From: Actinoplanes nipponensis
GTDB lineage: Bacteria; Actinomycetota; Actinomycetes; Mycobacteriales; Micromonosporaceae
Assembly (NCBI RefSeq): GCF_016862275.1
Contig: NZ_BOMQ01000036.1
Coordinates: 124,001 to 188,000 of the forward strand
Reading direction: 5' to 3'
DNA: 64,000 bases
Below, piece after piece: positions 50,603 through 58,917 of the stretch (the first letter of the stretch is position 1; each line of letters opens with the position of its first letter). The translations under genes were made by a program, and so were the position numbers. The notes beneath the pieces were generated by a model that was given only the letters and a program-made list of their open reading frames with translations, was not told the DNA's origin and did no database searches.

Positions 50603-51493
50603 ATGCGAGAGACCTTCGTCGCCACCACCACCGCGTTGCTGGAGGAGGACCCGCGGACCGCCGTGGTGCTGGCCGACATCTCCGCCGACGCGTTCGCGCC
50701 GGCGCAGCGCCGGCATCCGGACCGGGTGCTCAACGTGGGCATCCGCGAGCAGCTGATGCTCGGCGTCGCCGGCGGGCTCGCCCTGACCGGGCTGCGGCCG
50801 TACGTGCACTCGTACGCGCCGTTCGTCGTCGACCGGGCCTACGAGCAGATCAAGCTCGACCTCGGACACCAGGACGCCGGCGCGGTGCTGGTCAGCATCG
50901 GCGCCTCGTACGACGCGTCCACCGCCGGCTACACCCACCACTCGCCCGGTGACGTGGCCCTGCTGGACACGCTGGAGGACTGGACCGTGCACGTGCCCGG
51001 TCACCCCAACGAGGTGCCGGCGCTGCTGCGGGCCGCCGCGCGGACCGACGACCGGATCTACGTGCGGCTCTCGTCGCAGCAGAACAGCCGGGCGTACGCC
51101 GCCGCGGGCGAGCTGCGGGTCGTGCGGCAGGGCTGGGCCGGCGCGCCGGTGGTGCTCGCGATCGGGCCGATGCTGGACCCGGTGCTCGCCGCCACCGCCG
51201 ACCTGGACGTCACGGTCGCGTACACGCTGACACCCCGGCCGCTGGACGGCCGCCGGCTGCGGGAGCTGGTCAACCGCGAGATCGTCGTGGTGGAGCCGTA
51301 CCTGGCCGGGACGTCGAGCCGGCTGGTGGCGGCGGCGCTGTCCGACGTACCGCATCGGTCCCTGCACCTCGGGGTGGGCCGCGCGGAGCAGCGGCGTTAC
51401 GGCACCCCGGCCGACCATGCGCGGTGGCACGGCCTGGACCCGGCCGGCCTGCGCGCCTCGATCAGCGGCTTTCTGCAGGCGGCCCGGCGCTAG
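50603..51493 (+). CDS. Transketolase C-terminal subunit
   Basis: 296 residues from ATG 50603, behind AGGA. Pyrimidine-binding and C-terminal domains: TAVVLADISADAF, VLNVGIREQLMLGVAGGLALTGLRPY (with the catalytic Glu in GIREQ), SIGASYDASTAGYTHHSPGD and VVLAIGPMLDPVL. It works with the preceding subunit as a heterotetrameric enzyme in the cytoplasm. It converges with the gene at 51490. Confidence 0.92.
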   Translation: MRETFVATTTALLEEDPRTAVVLADISADAFAPAQRRHPDRVLNVGIREQLMLGVAGGLALTGLRPYVHSYAPFVVDRAYEQIKLDLGHQDAGAVLVSIGASYDASTAGYTHHSPGDVALLDTLEDWTVHVPGHPNEVPALLRAAARTDDRIYVRLSSQQNSRAYAAAGELRVVRQGWAGAPVVLAIGPMLDPVLAATADLDVTVAYTLTPRPLDGRRLRELVNREIVVVEPYLAGTSSRLVAAALSDVPHRSLHLGVGRAEQRRYGTPADHARWHGLDPAGLRASISGFLQAARR

Positions 51494-51948
51494 GCCGCGG
51501 CCGCGGCCGGCACGCGGGCCGGGGTACGCCGCTCGCGGAAGGCGTGCTTGAGCCGGGCGTCCACCTGCCACACCTGCGCCGGGTCGGCCAGGCGCATCCG
51601 GAACCGCTCGCGCACCCCGTCGACCGCGGTCGCCGCGATGTCCACGACGGAGGTCCGCAGGTCGGGGCTCCAGGAGACGTCGCTCAGGTGACGCAGGTTG
51701 GCGTTCAGGTGCAGGCGCAGCCGGTGCAGCACCCGGGTCTCCTGGATCACGACCATCCGGCGGTACGTGAGCAGCAGCAGGAATTCCCCGGCCAGCGGCC
51801 GGTCCGGGGTGACGCACCGGGTGACCAGCACCGTGGCGTCGTCCGGTTCCACGCAGCGGCGGAAGATGGGCATGTGCCGGCTCACGGTGGGGATCGCGAC
51901 CCCGGCTTCGGCGGCGGCGGGCAGGAACGTACGGGAGAACACGTCCAT
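51490..51948 (-). CDS. Hypothetical protein with possible bacterial PH-like fold
   Basis: 152 residues from ATG 51948. LAGEFLLLLTYRRMVVIQETRVLHRLRLHLNANLRHLSDVSWSPD, described here by its ends only, resembles the strand-turn-strand text of small bPH-domain proteins (residues about 60-105). No ribosome binding site is obvious. The longer frame to 52950 is a shadow of the thiolase gene. Function unknown. Confidence 0.55.
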   Translation of the reverse strand: MDVFSRTFLPAAAEAGVAIPTVSRHMPIFRRCVEPDDATVLVTRCVTPDRPLAGEFLLLLTYRRMVVIQETRVLHRLRLHLNANLRHLSDVSWSPDLRTSVVDIAATAVDGVRERFRMRLADPAQVWQVDARLKHAFRERRTPARVPAAAAA

Positions 51949-52007
51949 GTGGCGTTTAACGGAGGCTGCCCGGGGAAAGCAGCGGGGAACCCACAATGAA
52001 TATCGAA

Positions 52008-53138
52008 TTACAGAAGTTCGAGCACCGTGGCGTTGGCCATTCCGCCGCCCTCGCACATGGTCTGCAGGCCGTAGCGGATGTCCAGCTGTCGCATGTGGTG
52101 GATCATCGTCGTCATGATCCGCGCGCCGGACCCCCCGAGCGGGTGGCCGAGGGCGATCGCCCCGCCGCGCGGGTTGAGGCGGGCGACGTCGGCGCCGGTC
52201 TCCGCCAGCCAGGCCAGCGGCACGGGCGCGAACGCCTCGTTCACCTCGTACACCCCGATGTCGTCCAGGGTGAGTCCCGCCTTGGCGAGCGCCTTCGCGG
52301 TGGCCGGGAGCGGCGCGGTCAGCATGATCACCGGATCGTCGGCCGCCACCACCGCGGTGTGCACCCGGGCCAGCGGCCGCAGGCCGTGCGCGGCCGCCCA
52401 GCGTGAGGTCGTGACGGCCAGGGCGGCGGCGCCGTCGGAGATCTGCGACGCGGACCCGGCGGTGACCACCCCGTCCGGTTTGAACGGCGTCTTGAGGGCG
52501 CCCAGCTTCTCCAGCGTGGTGTCCCGCCGGATGCCCTCGTCCCGGGTGATGCCGCCGACGCCGACGATCTCGGCGTCGAACTCGCCGGCGTCCTGCGCCT
52601 TGGCCGCCGCCGCGTGGCTGGCCAGCGCGTACTCGTCGAGCCGCGACCGGGAGAAGCCCCACCGCTCGGCGATCATCTCGGCCCCCACGCCCTGGTTGAA
52701 GACGGTGGTGCCGTAGCGCGCGGCGATCGCCGTGCCGTACGGGTCGGCGCCGGCCGCGCTGGAGCCCATCGGCACCCGGCTCATCGACTCGACCCCGCCG
52801 GCCACCACCAGATCGGCCTGCCCGGACAGTACGGTCGCCGCCGCGAAGTGCAGCGCCTGCTGGCTGGAGCCGCACTGCCGGTCCATCGTCGTGCCCGGCA
52901 CCGACTCGGGCCAGCCGGCGGCCAGCACGGCGTTGCGGCCGATGTTCCACGACTGCTCACCGACCTGGGAGACACATCCCCACAGCACGTCCTCGACGTC
53001 GGCCGGGTCGAAGCCCGCGCGCTCGGCCAGCGCCTTCAGCACCACCGCCGACAGGTCGACCGGGTGCACCTCCGCCAGCCCGCCGTTGCGCCGCCCGACC
53101 GGCGTGCGCACCGCCCCCACGATCACCGCATCTCGCAT
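52008..53138 (-). CDS. Thiolase (acetyl-CoA acetyltransferase family)
   Basis: 376 residues from ATG 53138. Catalytic residues are visible: nucleophilic Cys in MDRQCGSSQQA (about 86), NEAFAPVPLAW, the His in GGAIALGHPLGGSGAR (about 337) and the second Cys in CEGGGMANA. It condenses or cleaves acyl-CoA, either in beta-oxidation or acetoacetyl-CoA formation. No neighbouring fatty-acid genes help to decide. Confidence 0.93.
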   Translation of the reverse strand: MRDAVIVGAVRTPVGRRNGGLAEVHPVDLSAVVLKALAERAGFDPADVEDVLWGCVSQVGEQSWNIGRNAVLAAGWPESVPGTTMDRQCGSSQQALHFAAATVLSGQADLVVAGGVESMSRVPMGSSAAGADPYGTAIAARYGTTVFNQGVGAEMIAERWGFSRSRLDEYALASHAAAAKAQDAGEFDAEIVGVGGITRDEGIRRDTTLEKLGALKTPFKPDGVVTAGSASQISDGAAALAVTTSRWAAAHGLRPLARVHTAVVAADDPVIMLTAPLPATAKALAKAGLTLDDIGVYEVNEAFAPVPLAWLAETGADVARLNPRGGAIALGHPLGGSGARIMTTMIHHMRQLDIRYGLQTMCEGGGMANATVLELL

Positions 53139-53175
53139 ACTGCCGACGGTACGCCGGACTGCCATAGTGGTGACC

Positions 53176-53598
53176 ATGTCGCCTCTTCAGTGGCGGGTGC
53201 GGCCCGTCCTGCCGATCGCCAAACTGCTCGGTGCGGTGGCCCTGGTGGTGCTGGTCTCGGCGTTCGGCCACGGGGACCCGGTGCAGTGGTTCATCGCGAT
53301 CGCGGTCGCCATCGCGCTGGCCGGCTGGGCGGCCCGCGACCTGATCGCGCCGGTCCGGCTCAGCGCGGACACGAGCGGGATCACCATGGTGGTCGGCCTG
53401 GTCCGGCGCCGGCACGTGGCCTGGCCGCAGATCGAGCGGGTACGGGTGGACCGCCGCGACCGGATGGGCCTGCGCAGCCGGTTCCTGGAGATCGACACGG
53501 GCGAGAGCCTGCACCTGTTCAGCGTGCACGAGCTGGGCACCGAGCCGGAAGAAGTGGCCGAGGCCCTGAACGCGCTGCGGGCCAACGCCCCGCGCTAG
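53176..53598 (+). CDS. Small membrane protein with PH-like domain
   Basis: 140 residues. Two hydrophobic segments (about 14-30 and 37-52) are followed by a soluble part with RLSADTSGITMVVGLVRRRHVAWPQIERVRVDRR, cited only in part: text such as TSGITMV and RHVAWPQIERVRV is typical of the bacterial PH domain (bPH_6/DUF6-like) found in many actinobacterial membrane proteins. Function unknown. It is divergent from the thiolase gene. Confidence 0.8.
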   Translation: MSPLQWRVRPVLPIAKLLGAVALVVLVSAFGHGDPVQWFIAIAVAIALAGWAARDLIAPVRLSADTSGITMVVGLVRRRHVAWPQIERVRVDRRDRMGLRSRFLEIDTGESLHLFSVHELGTEPEEVAEALNALRANAPR

Positions 53599-53689
53599 GC
53601 GAAATGGGCGGATCTGTCACCTCAGGGCGGGTTCGGCGGCGATGATCTTCGGTGGTGGTCATCGCCCCTATCCGTGCTGAGGAAGCGAC

Positions 53690-54964
53690 ATGCGTCTCAC
53701 CCTGCCGTCCCGGACACCGCCCGAGGTGTCGAAAGCGCCCGCGCCCGTGGGGGACGCGCCGGTCGTGTCCCCTGATTCGCGGCTGTTGTCGCCGGGCGGG
53801 GAGGGCGCGGGGTCGCCACTTCGGGCGGGCCGGCTGGGGTGGATCGGCGCACCGGCCGGGCAAGGGCCGGGGCGGATCGGTGGCCCGGCCGAGCAAGGGC
53901 CGGACCGGCCGGGGCGGATCGGTGAACCGGCCGAGGAAGAGCCGGACCCGCTGAGGCGGGTCGGCGGTCCGGCCGAGCAAGGGCCGGCCCCGCTGAGGCG
54001 GGTCGATGGGCGGGCCGAGCGAGGGTCTCGCCGGCCGGGATGGATCGGCGCGCGGGCCGGGCGGATGCGGAACCGGCTGGGATGGATCAGTGGGTCGGCC
54101 GGCCGGGGGTGGGGTCGGCTGGGGTGGATCGGTGCGCCGGCCGGGTGGGACTGGGGCCGGCTCATCCGGAGCCGGGCGGTGGCCGGGACCGTGGCGGCCG
54201 GCATGGCTTTGGTGCTGGTCGCCTTCGGCCTGGGGTGGGGCACGGATGCCGGCCGGCCGGGCGCCGGGCGGGGCGGGGAGAGCGGCAGCGCCCGGGCGGG
54301 TGAAGGACCACGGCACGGCGACACGGCGAGCCGGCCGCACAACAGCCAGGCGGACGGAGGTCGACCAGGCGGGGCCAAGGCCGGCGAACCGGGCAACGCC
54401 GAGGCGGGCGGGCCGGACCGCGACGAGCCGGGTGCGGGCGGGTCAGGCACGGCCCGGCCGGGCGAAGGCCGGCCGGGCGAAGGCCGACCGGGCCGCGGCG
54501 GCGCGGATGCCGGGAACACCGACGTCACGAAGGCCCAGGACCCCGCCGAAAGCGCCGGCCAGCCCGAAGCCGCCCAGGCCGCAGCGGACCGGGCCGCCGC
54601 CGAGAAGGCCGAACGCGCCCGAGCCGCGGCGAACCGGGCCGCCGCCGAACGCGCAGCCGCCGACCGGTCCGCCGCCGAGAAGCTGACCGCGGCCCAGGCC
54701 GCCGACGCACGGGCAGCCGAAGAACGTGCCGCCCGAGCCGGCCCGGAGCGGACCGTCGCCATGCCCGCGCTCGTCGGCCTCAAGCTCACCGACGCGCTGC
54801 GGGCCGCCACCTCAGCGGGCCTGACCGGCGTCTCGATCTGCCGCACGCCCGGCGGCCCCGTCCCGCTCTGGCTGTCCCGCTGGCGGGTCGCCGGTCAGGG
54901 CGTACCGGCCGGCCGCCGGGTCGCCGCGGGCCGGCCGATCTGCCTCTTCGCCAGCCGGTCGTAG
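53690..54964 (+). CDS. Repeat-rich single-pass membrane protein with PASTA-like C-terminal domain
   Basis: 424 residues from ATG 53690 behind GAGGAAG. The cytoplasmic N-terminus carries degenerate repeats with GWIGAPAG, GRIGGPAEQGP and RRVGGPAEQGP (about 48-150). One transmembrane helix (about 166-186) follows. An Arg/Gly/Ala/Glu-rich extracellular region then leads to an alanine-rich helix (about 293-355). The last 65 residues read MPALVGLKLTDALRAATSAGLTGVSI ... VAGQGVPAGRRVAAG, the PASTA pattern used to sense peptidoglycan fragments. There is no kinase domain. It may be a wall-associated accessory protein. Confidence 0.7.
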   Translation: MRLTLPSRTPPEVSKAPAPVGDAPVVSPDSRLLSPGGEGAGSPLRAGRLGWIGAPAGQGPGRIGGPAEQGPDRPGRIGEPAEEEPDPLRRVGGPAEQGPAPLRRVDGRAERGSRRPGWIGARAGRMRNRLGWISGSAGRGWGRLGWIGAPAGWDWGRLIRSRAVAGTVAAGMALVLVAFGLGWGTDAGRPGAGRGGESGSARAGEGPRHGDTASRPHNSQADGGRPGGAKAGEPGNAEAGGPDRDEPGAGGSGTARPGEGRPGEGRPGRGGADAGNTDVTKAQDPAESAGQPEAAQAAADRAAAEKAERARAAANRAAAERAAADRSAAEKLTAAQAADARAAEERAARAGPERTVAMPALVGLKLTDALRAATSAGLTGVSICRTPGGPVPLWLSRWRVAGQGVPAGRRVAAGRPICLFASRS

Positions 54965-54969
54965 GCGGC

Positions 54970-55884
54970 TCAGCCCGTCAGCGCCAGTGTGCGGTAGACG
55001 GCCAGCAGCAACAGGATCACCAGCACCGCCGCGCAGCCGACCCCCTGCACGAGGTTGCGCCTCTCCCGCGGCGCGTACGCCAGGATCGCCGCCACCGCCG
55101 CGCCCACCGCCAGGCCGCCGAGGTGCCCGGCGACCGAGATGTTGGAGACCACGAAGGTGAACACGACGTTGATGACGATGATCGGCAGGATCGGCGCGAC
55201 GCTCTGATTGAGGCGTTTGAGCAGCACGAAGATGGCCGCCATCAGGCCGAAGACGGCGGTGGAGGCGCCCGCGGTCATGCCGTTCGGCGCCGCGAACAGG
55301 TACGCCGCCACGTTGCCGCCCAGCCCGGCCAGCAGGTAGAGCCCGACGAAGCGGAGCGGGCCGAGCACCCTCTCGATGTCGCGCCCGAGGATCCACAGGG
55401 CGTACATGTTCATCAGCAGGTGCAGCACGCCGTAGTGCAGGAACATCGCGGTGAACAGGCGGTACCACTCGCCGTGGGCGATGCCGTGCGGGACGACGTC
55501 GCCGGCCGGGCCGTACACGGCGGAGCCGAGCACCGCGCCCCACTCGGTGAGCGGGGTGCTGCCGCCCAGCAGCCCGCCCCAGCCGCCCCCGGCGACCGCG
55601 TTGGCGCCGCCGCTCAGGATCGAGACGAGCATCACGACGACGTTGATGCCGACGAGCGCCTTGGTGACCGTGCCGGCGCGGCCGGCCACGCGGCCGCCGA
55701 AGGCGGTACGGGCCGGCCGCTGCGTGCGCCGGCCCTGGGCGACGCACTCCGGGCACTGGTGACCCACCGAGGCCTCGTTCATGCAGTCCGGGCAGATGGG
55801 CCGCTCGCAGCGGGTGCAGCGGACGTAGGTCTCTTTCGACGGATGTCGGTAACAGACCGGTGCCGTCACCGGAGACTCACTCAT
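54970..55884 (-). CDS. Rhomboid-family intramembrane serine protease
   Basis: 304 residues. A short N-terminal zinc-binding module (CYRHPSKETYVRCTRCERPIC, CMNEASVGHQCPEC) precedes six or more membrane helices. Protease residues are His/Asn in LLHLLMNMYAL-like HYGVLHLLMNMYALW, the serine in GASTAVFGL (about 203-211) and the His in SVAGHLGGLAVG (about 255). It would cleave membrane proteins within the bilayer. The B-box-like N-terminus is common in actinobacterial rhomboids. Confidence 0.92.
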   Translation of the reverse strand: MSESPVTAPVCYRHPSKETYVRCTRCERPICPDCMNEASVGHQCPECVAQGRRTQRPARTAFGGRVAGRAGTVTKALVGINVVVMLVSILSGGANAVAGGGWGGLLGGSTPLTEWGAVLGSAVYGPAGDVVPHGIAHGEWYRLFTAMFLHYGVLHLLMNMYALWILGRDIERVLGPLRFVGLYLLAGLGGNVAAYLFAAPNGMTAGASTAVFGLMAAIFVLLKRLNQSVAPILPIIVINVVFTFVVSNISVAGHLGGLAVGAAVAAILAYAPRERRNLVQGVGCAAVLVILLLLAVYRTLALTG

Positions 55885-55915
55885 GCCCCAACGGTACCCG
55901 GACGGGGTAACGGAA

Positions 55916-56440
55916 CTACGCGCGCTCGATCTCCACGCGCTCCACCACGACGTCCTCGCGGGGACGGTCGCCGGGACCCGTCGGCGTGGTCGCGATCGAG
56001 TCGACGACCTTGGCCGACGCCTCGTCCGCCACCTGGCCGAAGATCGTGTGCCGGCGGTTGAGGTGCGGGGTGGGGCTGACCGTGATGAAGAACTGCGAGC
56101 CGTTGGTGCCCGGGCCCGCGTTCGCCATGGCGAGCAGGTACGGGCGGTCGAACTGCAGCTCGGGGTGGAACTCGTCGGCGAACTGGAAGCCGGGGCCGCC
56201 GCGCCCGGTGCCGGTCGGGTCGCCCAGCTGGATCATGAAGTTGGCGATGACGCGGTGCGAGATCGTGCCGTCGTAGTACGGGCCGCTGCCCTTCTGGCCG
56301 GTCCGCGGGTCGACGTAGTCCTTGGTGCCCTCCGCGAGCTCCACGAAGTTGCGCACGGTCGCCGGCGCGTGGTCCGGGAAGAGCTGGAGCCGGATCGGGC
56401 CGTGATTGGTGTGCAGGGTGGCGTAAAGAGTCTCGGCCAC
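55916..56440 (-). CDS. Cyclophilin-type peptidylprolyl isomerase
   Basis: 174 residues from GTG 56440, with GGGAG five bases upstream. An ATG at 56452 would add MGVP. Family motifs are LHTNHGPIRLQLFPDHAPATVRNF, YYDGTISHRVIANFMIQLGDPTGTG, FADEFHPELQF, LLAMANAGPGTNGSQFFIT and HTIFGQVADE. The catalytic Arg is in ISHRVI. It is cytoplasmic, with no signal peptide, and catalyses prolyl isomerisation in protein folding. Confidence 0.95.
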   Translation of the reverse strand: MAETLYATLHTNHGPIRLQLFPDHAPATVRNFVELAEGTKDYVDPRTGQKGSGPYYDGTISHRVIANFMIQLGDPTGTGRGGPGFQFADEFHPELQFDRPYLLAMANAGPGTNGSQFFITVSPTPHLNRRHTIFGQVADEASAKVVDSIATTPTGPGDRPREDVVVERVEIERA

Positions 56441-56602
56441 GGGTACTCCCATCAGTGTCGCGGTCGCCGGTCCGCTACGTCGGGGCCGGCGCTGGACAGT
56501 TCTTTTGCAGTTCGGATCCTCCCCCATGTGTCTGATCCGGCTACGCGGGGGTACCCAAGAGGGCAACATGTCGTGGGAGAGAACCACAGGAGGTGGGCAC
56601 TG

Positions 56603-57328
56603 GTGTTCGCAACGATGCGACGGAAGAACCGCAGCGCGAAGATGAAGAGCGAGCTCGGTCAGAGCGTTGATCACTTCAAGCGTGCGGCCTCGATCGCCGC
56701 GCAGGAGACCAGCGCGACCGTGGGTCCCAAGTTCTATGCCGCGCGTGATCGCGTGCAGCCGACGGCCAGCAAGGCCAAGGATGCCGCGTCGACCAGCTGG
56801 GAGAGCGCCCTCGCGACGCTGACTCCGCTGGTCGCTGCCGCGACCGAGAAGGCGCAGCAGGTGAGCCGGACGACGGCCAAGGCGAGCAAGAAGGAAGCCA
56901 AGGCCAGCCGCAAGGACGCGAAGAAGAACGCGAAGAAGCTCGAGAAGCGCGCCAACAAGACGCTGGGCCGCAAGCAGAAGGGCAAGAGCTCCAAGCTCGG
57001 CACCCTGCTGGTGGCCGGCGCGGCGGTCGGCGCCGCGGGCGCGTACGTGGTCCGTAAGCGTCGCCAGCAGCAGTGGGACGAGTACGACCCGAACCCGACC
57101 TCGCCGACCCGGAGCACGGCCAGCACCCAGGCCACGTTCCCGCCGGCCGACATCTCGGGTCCCTCGGGCTTCGTCACGCCGGTGGACGAGACCACCCCGG
57201 CCGTCGGGGCCGTCGGCTCCGACCCGGCCGTCGAGGTCGACGTCGACACGGCCGACCAGACCTCTTCGGCGCAGCACAGCCCGAAGGTGGCCCGGCTGGC
57301 CGGCGGCCAGAACAGCACCAAGAACTGA
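56603..57328 (+). CDS. DUF5324-like protein
   Basis: 241 residues from GTG 56603 behind AGGAGG. The N-terminal half is amphipathic helix-rich and highly charged (HFKRAASIAAQETSATVGPKF, SKKEAKASRKDAKKNAKKLEK). A single transmembrane segment (about 130-150) and a Ser/Thr/Pro-rich tail follow. Similar actinobacterial proteins are annotated DUF5324. Function is not known. It is divergent from the cyclophilin gene and converges with eccB. Confidence 0.75.
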   Translation: MFATMRRKNRSAKMKSELGQSVDHFKRAASIAAQETSATVGPKFYAARDRVQPTASKAKDAASTSWESALATLTPLVAAATEKAQQVSRTTAKASKKEAKASRKDAKKNAKKLEKRANKTLGRKQKGKSSKLGTLLVAGAAVGAAGAYVVRKRRQQQWDEYDPNPTSPTRSTASTQATFPPADISGPSGFVTPVDETTPAVGAVGSDPAVEVDVDTADQTSSAQHSPKVARLAGGQNSTKN

Positions 57329-57349
57329 CCCCGGTTCCGCAGTTCGAGC

Positions 57350-57388
57350 AGGCGGGTGGGCGCTCCGCGAGGAGTCGTCCGCCCGCCT
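57350..57388. terminator. Hairpin between convergent genes
   Basis: Ten-base arms (57350-57359 with 57379-57388) with one mismatch lie between stop codons at 57328 and 57399. Confidence 0.55.
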
Positions 57389-57398
57389 CGCTGCGTCC

Positions 57399-58853
57399 TC
57401 AGCCCTCCGTGGAGTCGCTGCGGCGGGCCCGGACCGGGTCCAGCGCCGGCCCCTGCGGCAGCAGCGAGACCAGCTGGCCGGGGATCGACACGGGCGGCAC
57501 GCCGCCGTACCCGAGCCGGGGCAGCACATCGCGGTTCGCCACCGGATAGCGCCGGCCGGTGTCCGTCACGATGCTGACCGTGCCGGTGCCCGCCGGCGCG
57601 GTGGGTGAGGCGGCGGCGACGACCAGCGCCCCCTTGCCCCGCGGCACGTACACCGAGTCGGCCTGCACGCCGCCGGGCACGGCCGGCGCCCCGGTGACCG
57701 GGTTGCCGGGGGGCGTGGTCGGGCCGATGCGGATGGTGACCGGGGCCTTCTGATCTCCGCCGGCGTAGCTGAGGCACACCTGCTCGGGGCCGTTGAGCAG
57801 CACCGGAACGGCCGGCGGCAGACCCGCGGCGGCGGCGGCGGAGACGAGCTGGGTGTCGGAGTGCGGCAGGCTGCTGTAGAGGTTGAGCTCGATGTCGCGG
57901 CTGTCGTACGCCTCGGGGTCGACCTGCATCAGCCGGGCCTGCACGTCGGTGAGGTCGGCCACCCCGTCGCTGAGCACCGCGCCCCACTTGTCCGTACCGC
58001 TGGCATCGCCGCGGATCCGCAGCAGCTGGCCGATCTCGAAGTCGTCGATGGCCGGCGACGGGTCGCCGAAGTCGCGGATCGCCGGCGGCTTGAGGTCGGG
58101 CCCGATCGGCACCGCGTTGATCCAGGCGGCCGCCACCTCCAGCGGCTGCTGGTTCCAGCCCAGGAAGGACTGGGTCCGCTGGAGCCGGCCGGCCGGGATC
58201 AGGAAACGCTTGTTGTTGTAGACCAGGTAGGTGCGCCCGGACGGGTCGGCCACCAGCAGTCCGCGCAGGTCGGCGGCGGGCGTGTCGGCGCGCGGCACCG
58301 GCAGCACGGTGCCGTCCGACGGTGCGCCACCGACCATGAGCAGGCTCTGCGTCGCGGTGCCGGAGCCGGCGTCGGCCGGCGTCCGCGAGCACACCGTCCA
58401 CACCTTGTCGACCAGCCCGCCCTTGGCGGCCGGCAGCGAGTCGGGCGCGTCCGGGATGCCCAGCGGGTCACCCAGCGGCACCTCGGCCAGGCTCTGCGAC
58501 GAGGCCTCGACCATCTGGGGCTCGGCGGCGTTGGCGATGAGCAGGGCCGAGCTGTAGTTGAGCACCGGGTGCATCCGGTCGTCGGACTTGAGGTAGACGA
58601 AGCGGGCGCCCGAGCCCTTCTCCAGGAAGACCACGGCCTCGTTGCGCGGCTCGACCGAGCTGCGGCCCTTGAGCAGGCCGTAGACCGCCGCGCCGCCGAC
58701 CGCGAGCGACGCCACGACCAGGCTGATCAGGGCGGCGCTGCCGGCCCGGCGCAGCGGCGAGCGGTGCGGATCGGGGTCGTGGCTGACCAGCGCGGCCACC
58801 ACCCGCTGCTGCGAGTACTGGTACGAGTGCAGCTGATCCTGGCGTGACGGCAC
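57399..58853 (-). CDS. eccB: Type VII secretion system protein EccB
   Basis: 484 residues from GTG 58853 behind GGGAAG. The N-terminus (SRQDQLHSYQYSQQRVVAALV) and one membrane segment (about 40-60) are typical of EccB. The large periplasmic part has VFLEKGSGARFVYLKSDDRMHPVLNYSSALLI, cited in part, SLAEVPLGDPLGIPDAPDSLP, DKVWTVCS, and the end GYGGVPPVSIPGQLVSLLPQGPALDP. EccB is a subunit of the ESX translocon. No eccC, eccD, mycP or WXG100 genes are visible, so it is either a lone copy or separated from the rest. Confidence 0.95.
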   Translation of the reverse strand: MPSRQDQLHSYQYSQQRVVAALVSHDPDPHRSPLRRAGSAALISLVVASLAVGGAAVYGLLKGRSSVEPRNEAVVFLEKGSGARFVYLKSDDRMHPVLNYSSALLIANAAEPQMVEASSQSLAEVPLGDPLGIPDAPDSLPAAKGGLVDKVWTVCSRTPADAGSGTATQSLLMVGGAPSDGTVLPVPRADTPAADLRGLLVADPSGRTYLVYNNKRFLIPAGRLQRTQSFLGWNQQPLEVAAAWINAVPIGPDLKPPAIRDFGDPSPAIDDFEIGQLLRIRGDASGTDKWGAVLSDGVADLTDVQARLMQVDPEAYDSRDIELNLYSSLPHSDTQLVSAAAAAGLPPAVPVLLNGPEQVCLSYAGGDQKAPVTIRIGPTTPPGNPVTGAPAVPGGVQADSVYVPRGKGALVVAAASPTAPAGTGTVSIVTDTGRRYPVANRDVLPRLGYGGVPPVSIPGQLVSLLPQGPALDPVRARRSDSTEG

Positions 58854-58917
58854 GCGGCTTCCCTCCCCAGGGCGACTCCGTCACTGTAAAGGGCGACCGG
58901 CGGGGCCGGGGGGCGGG

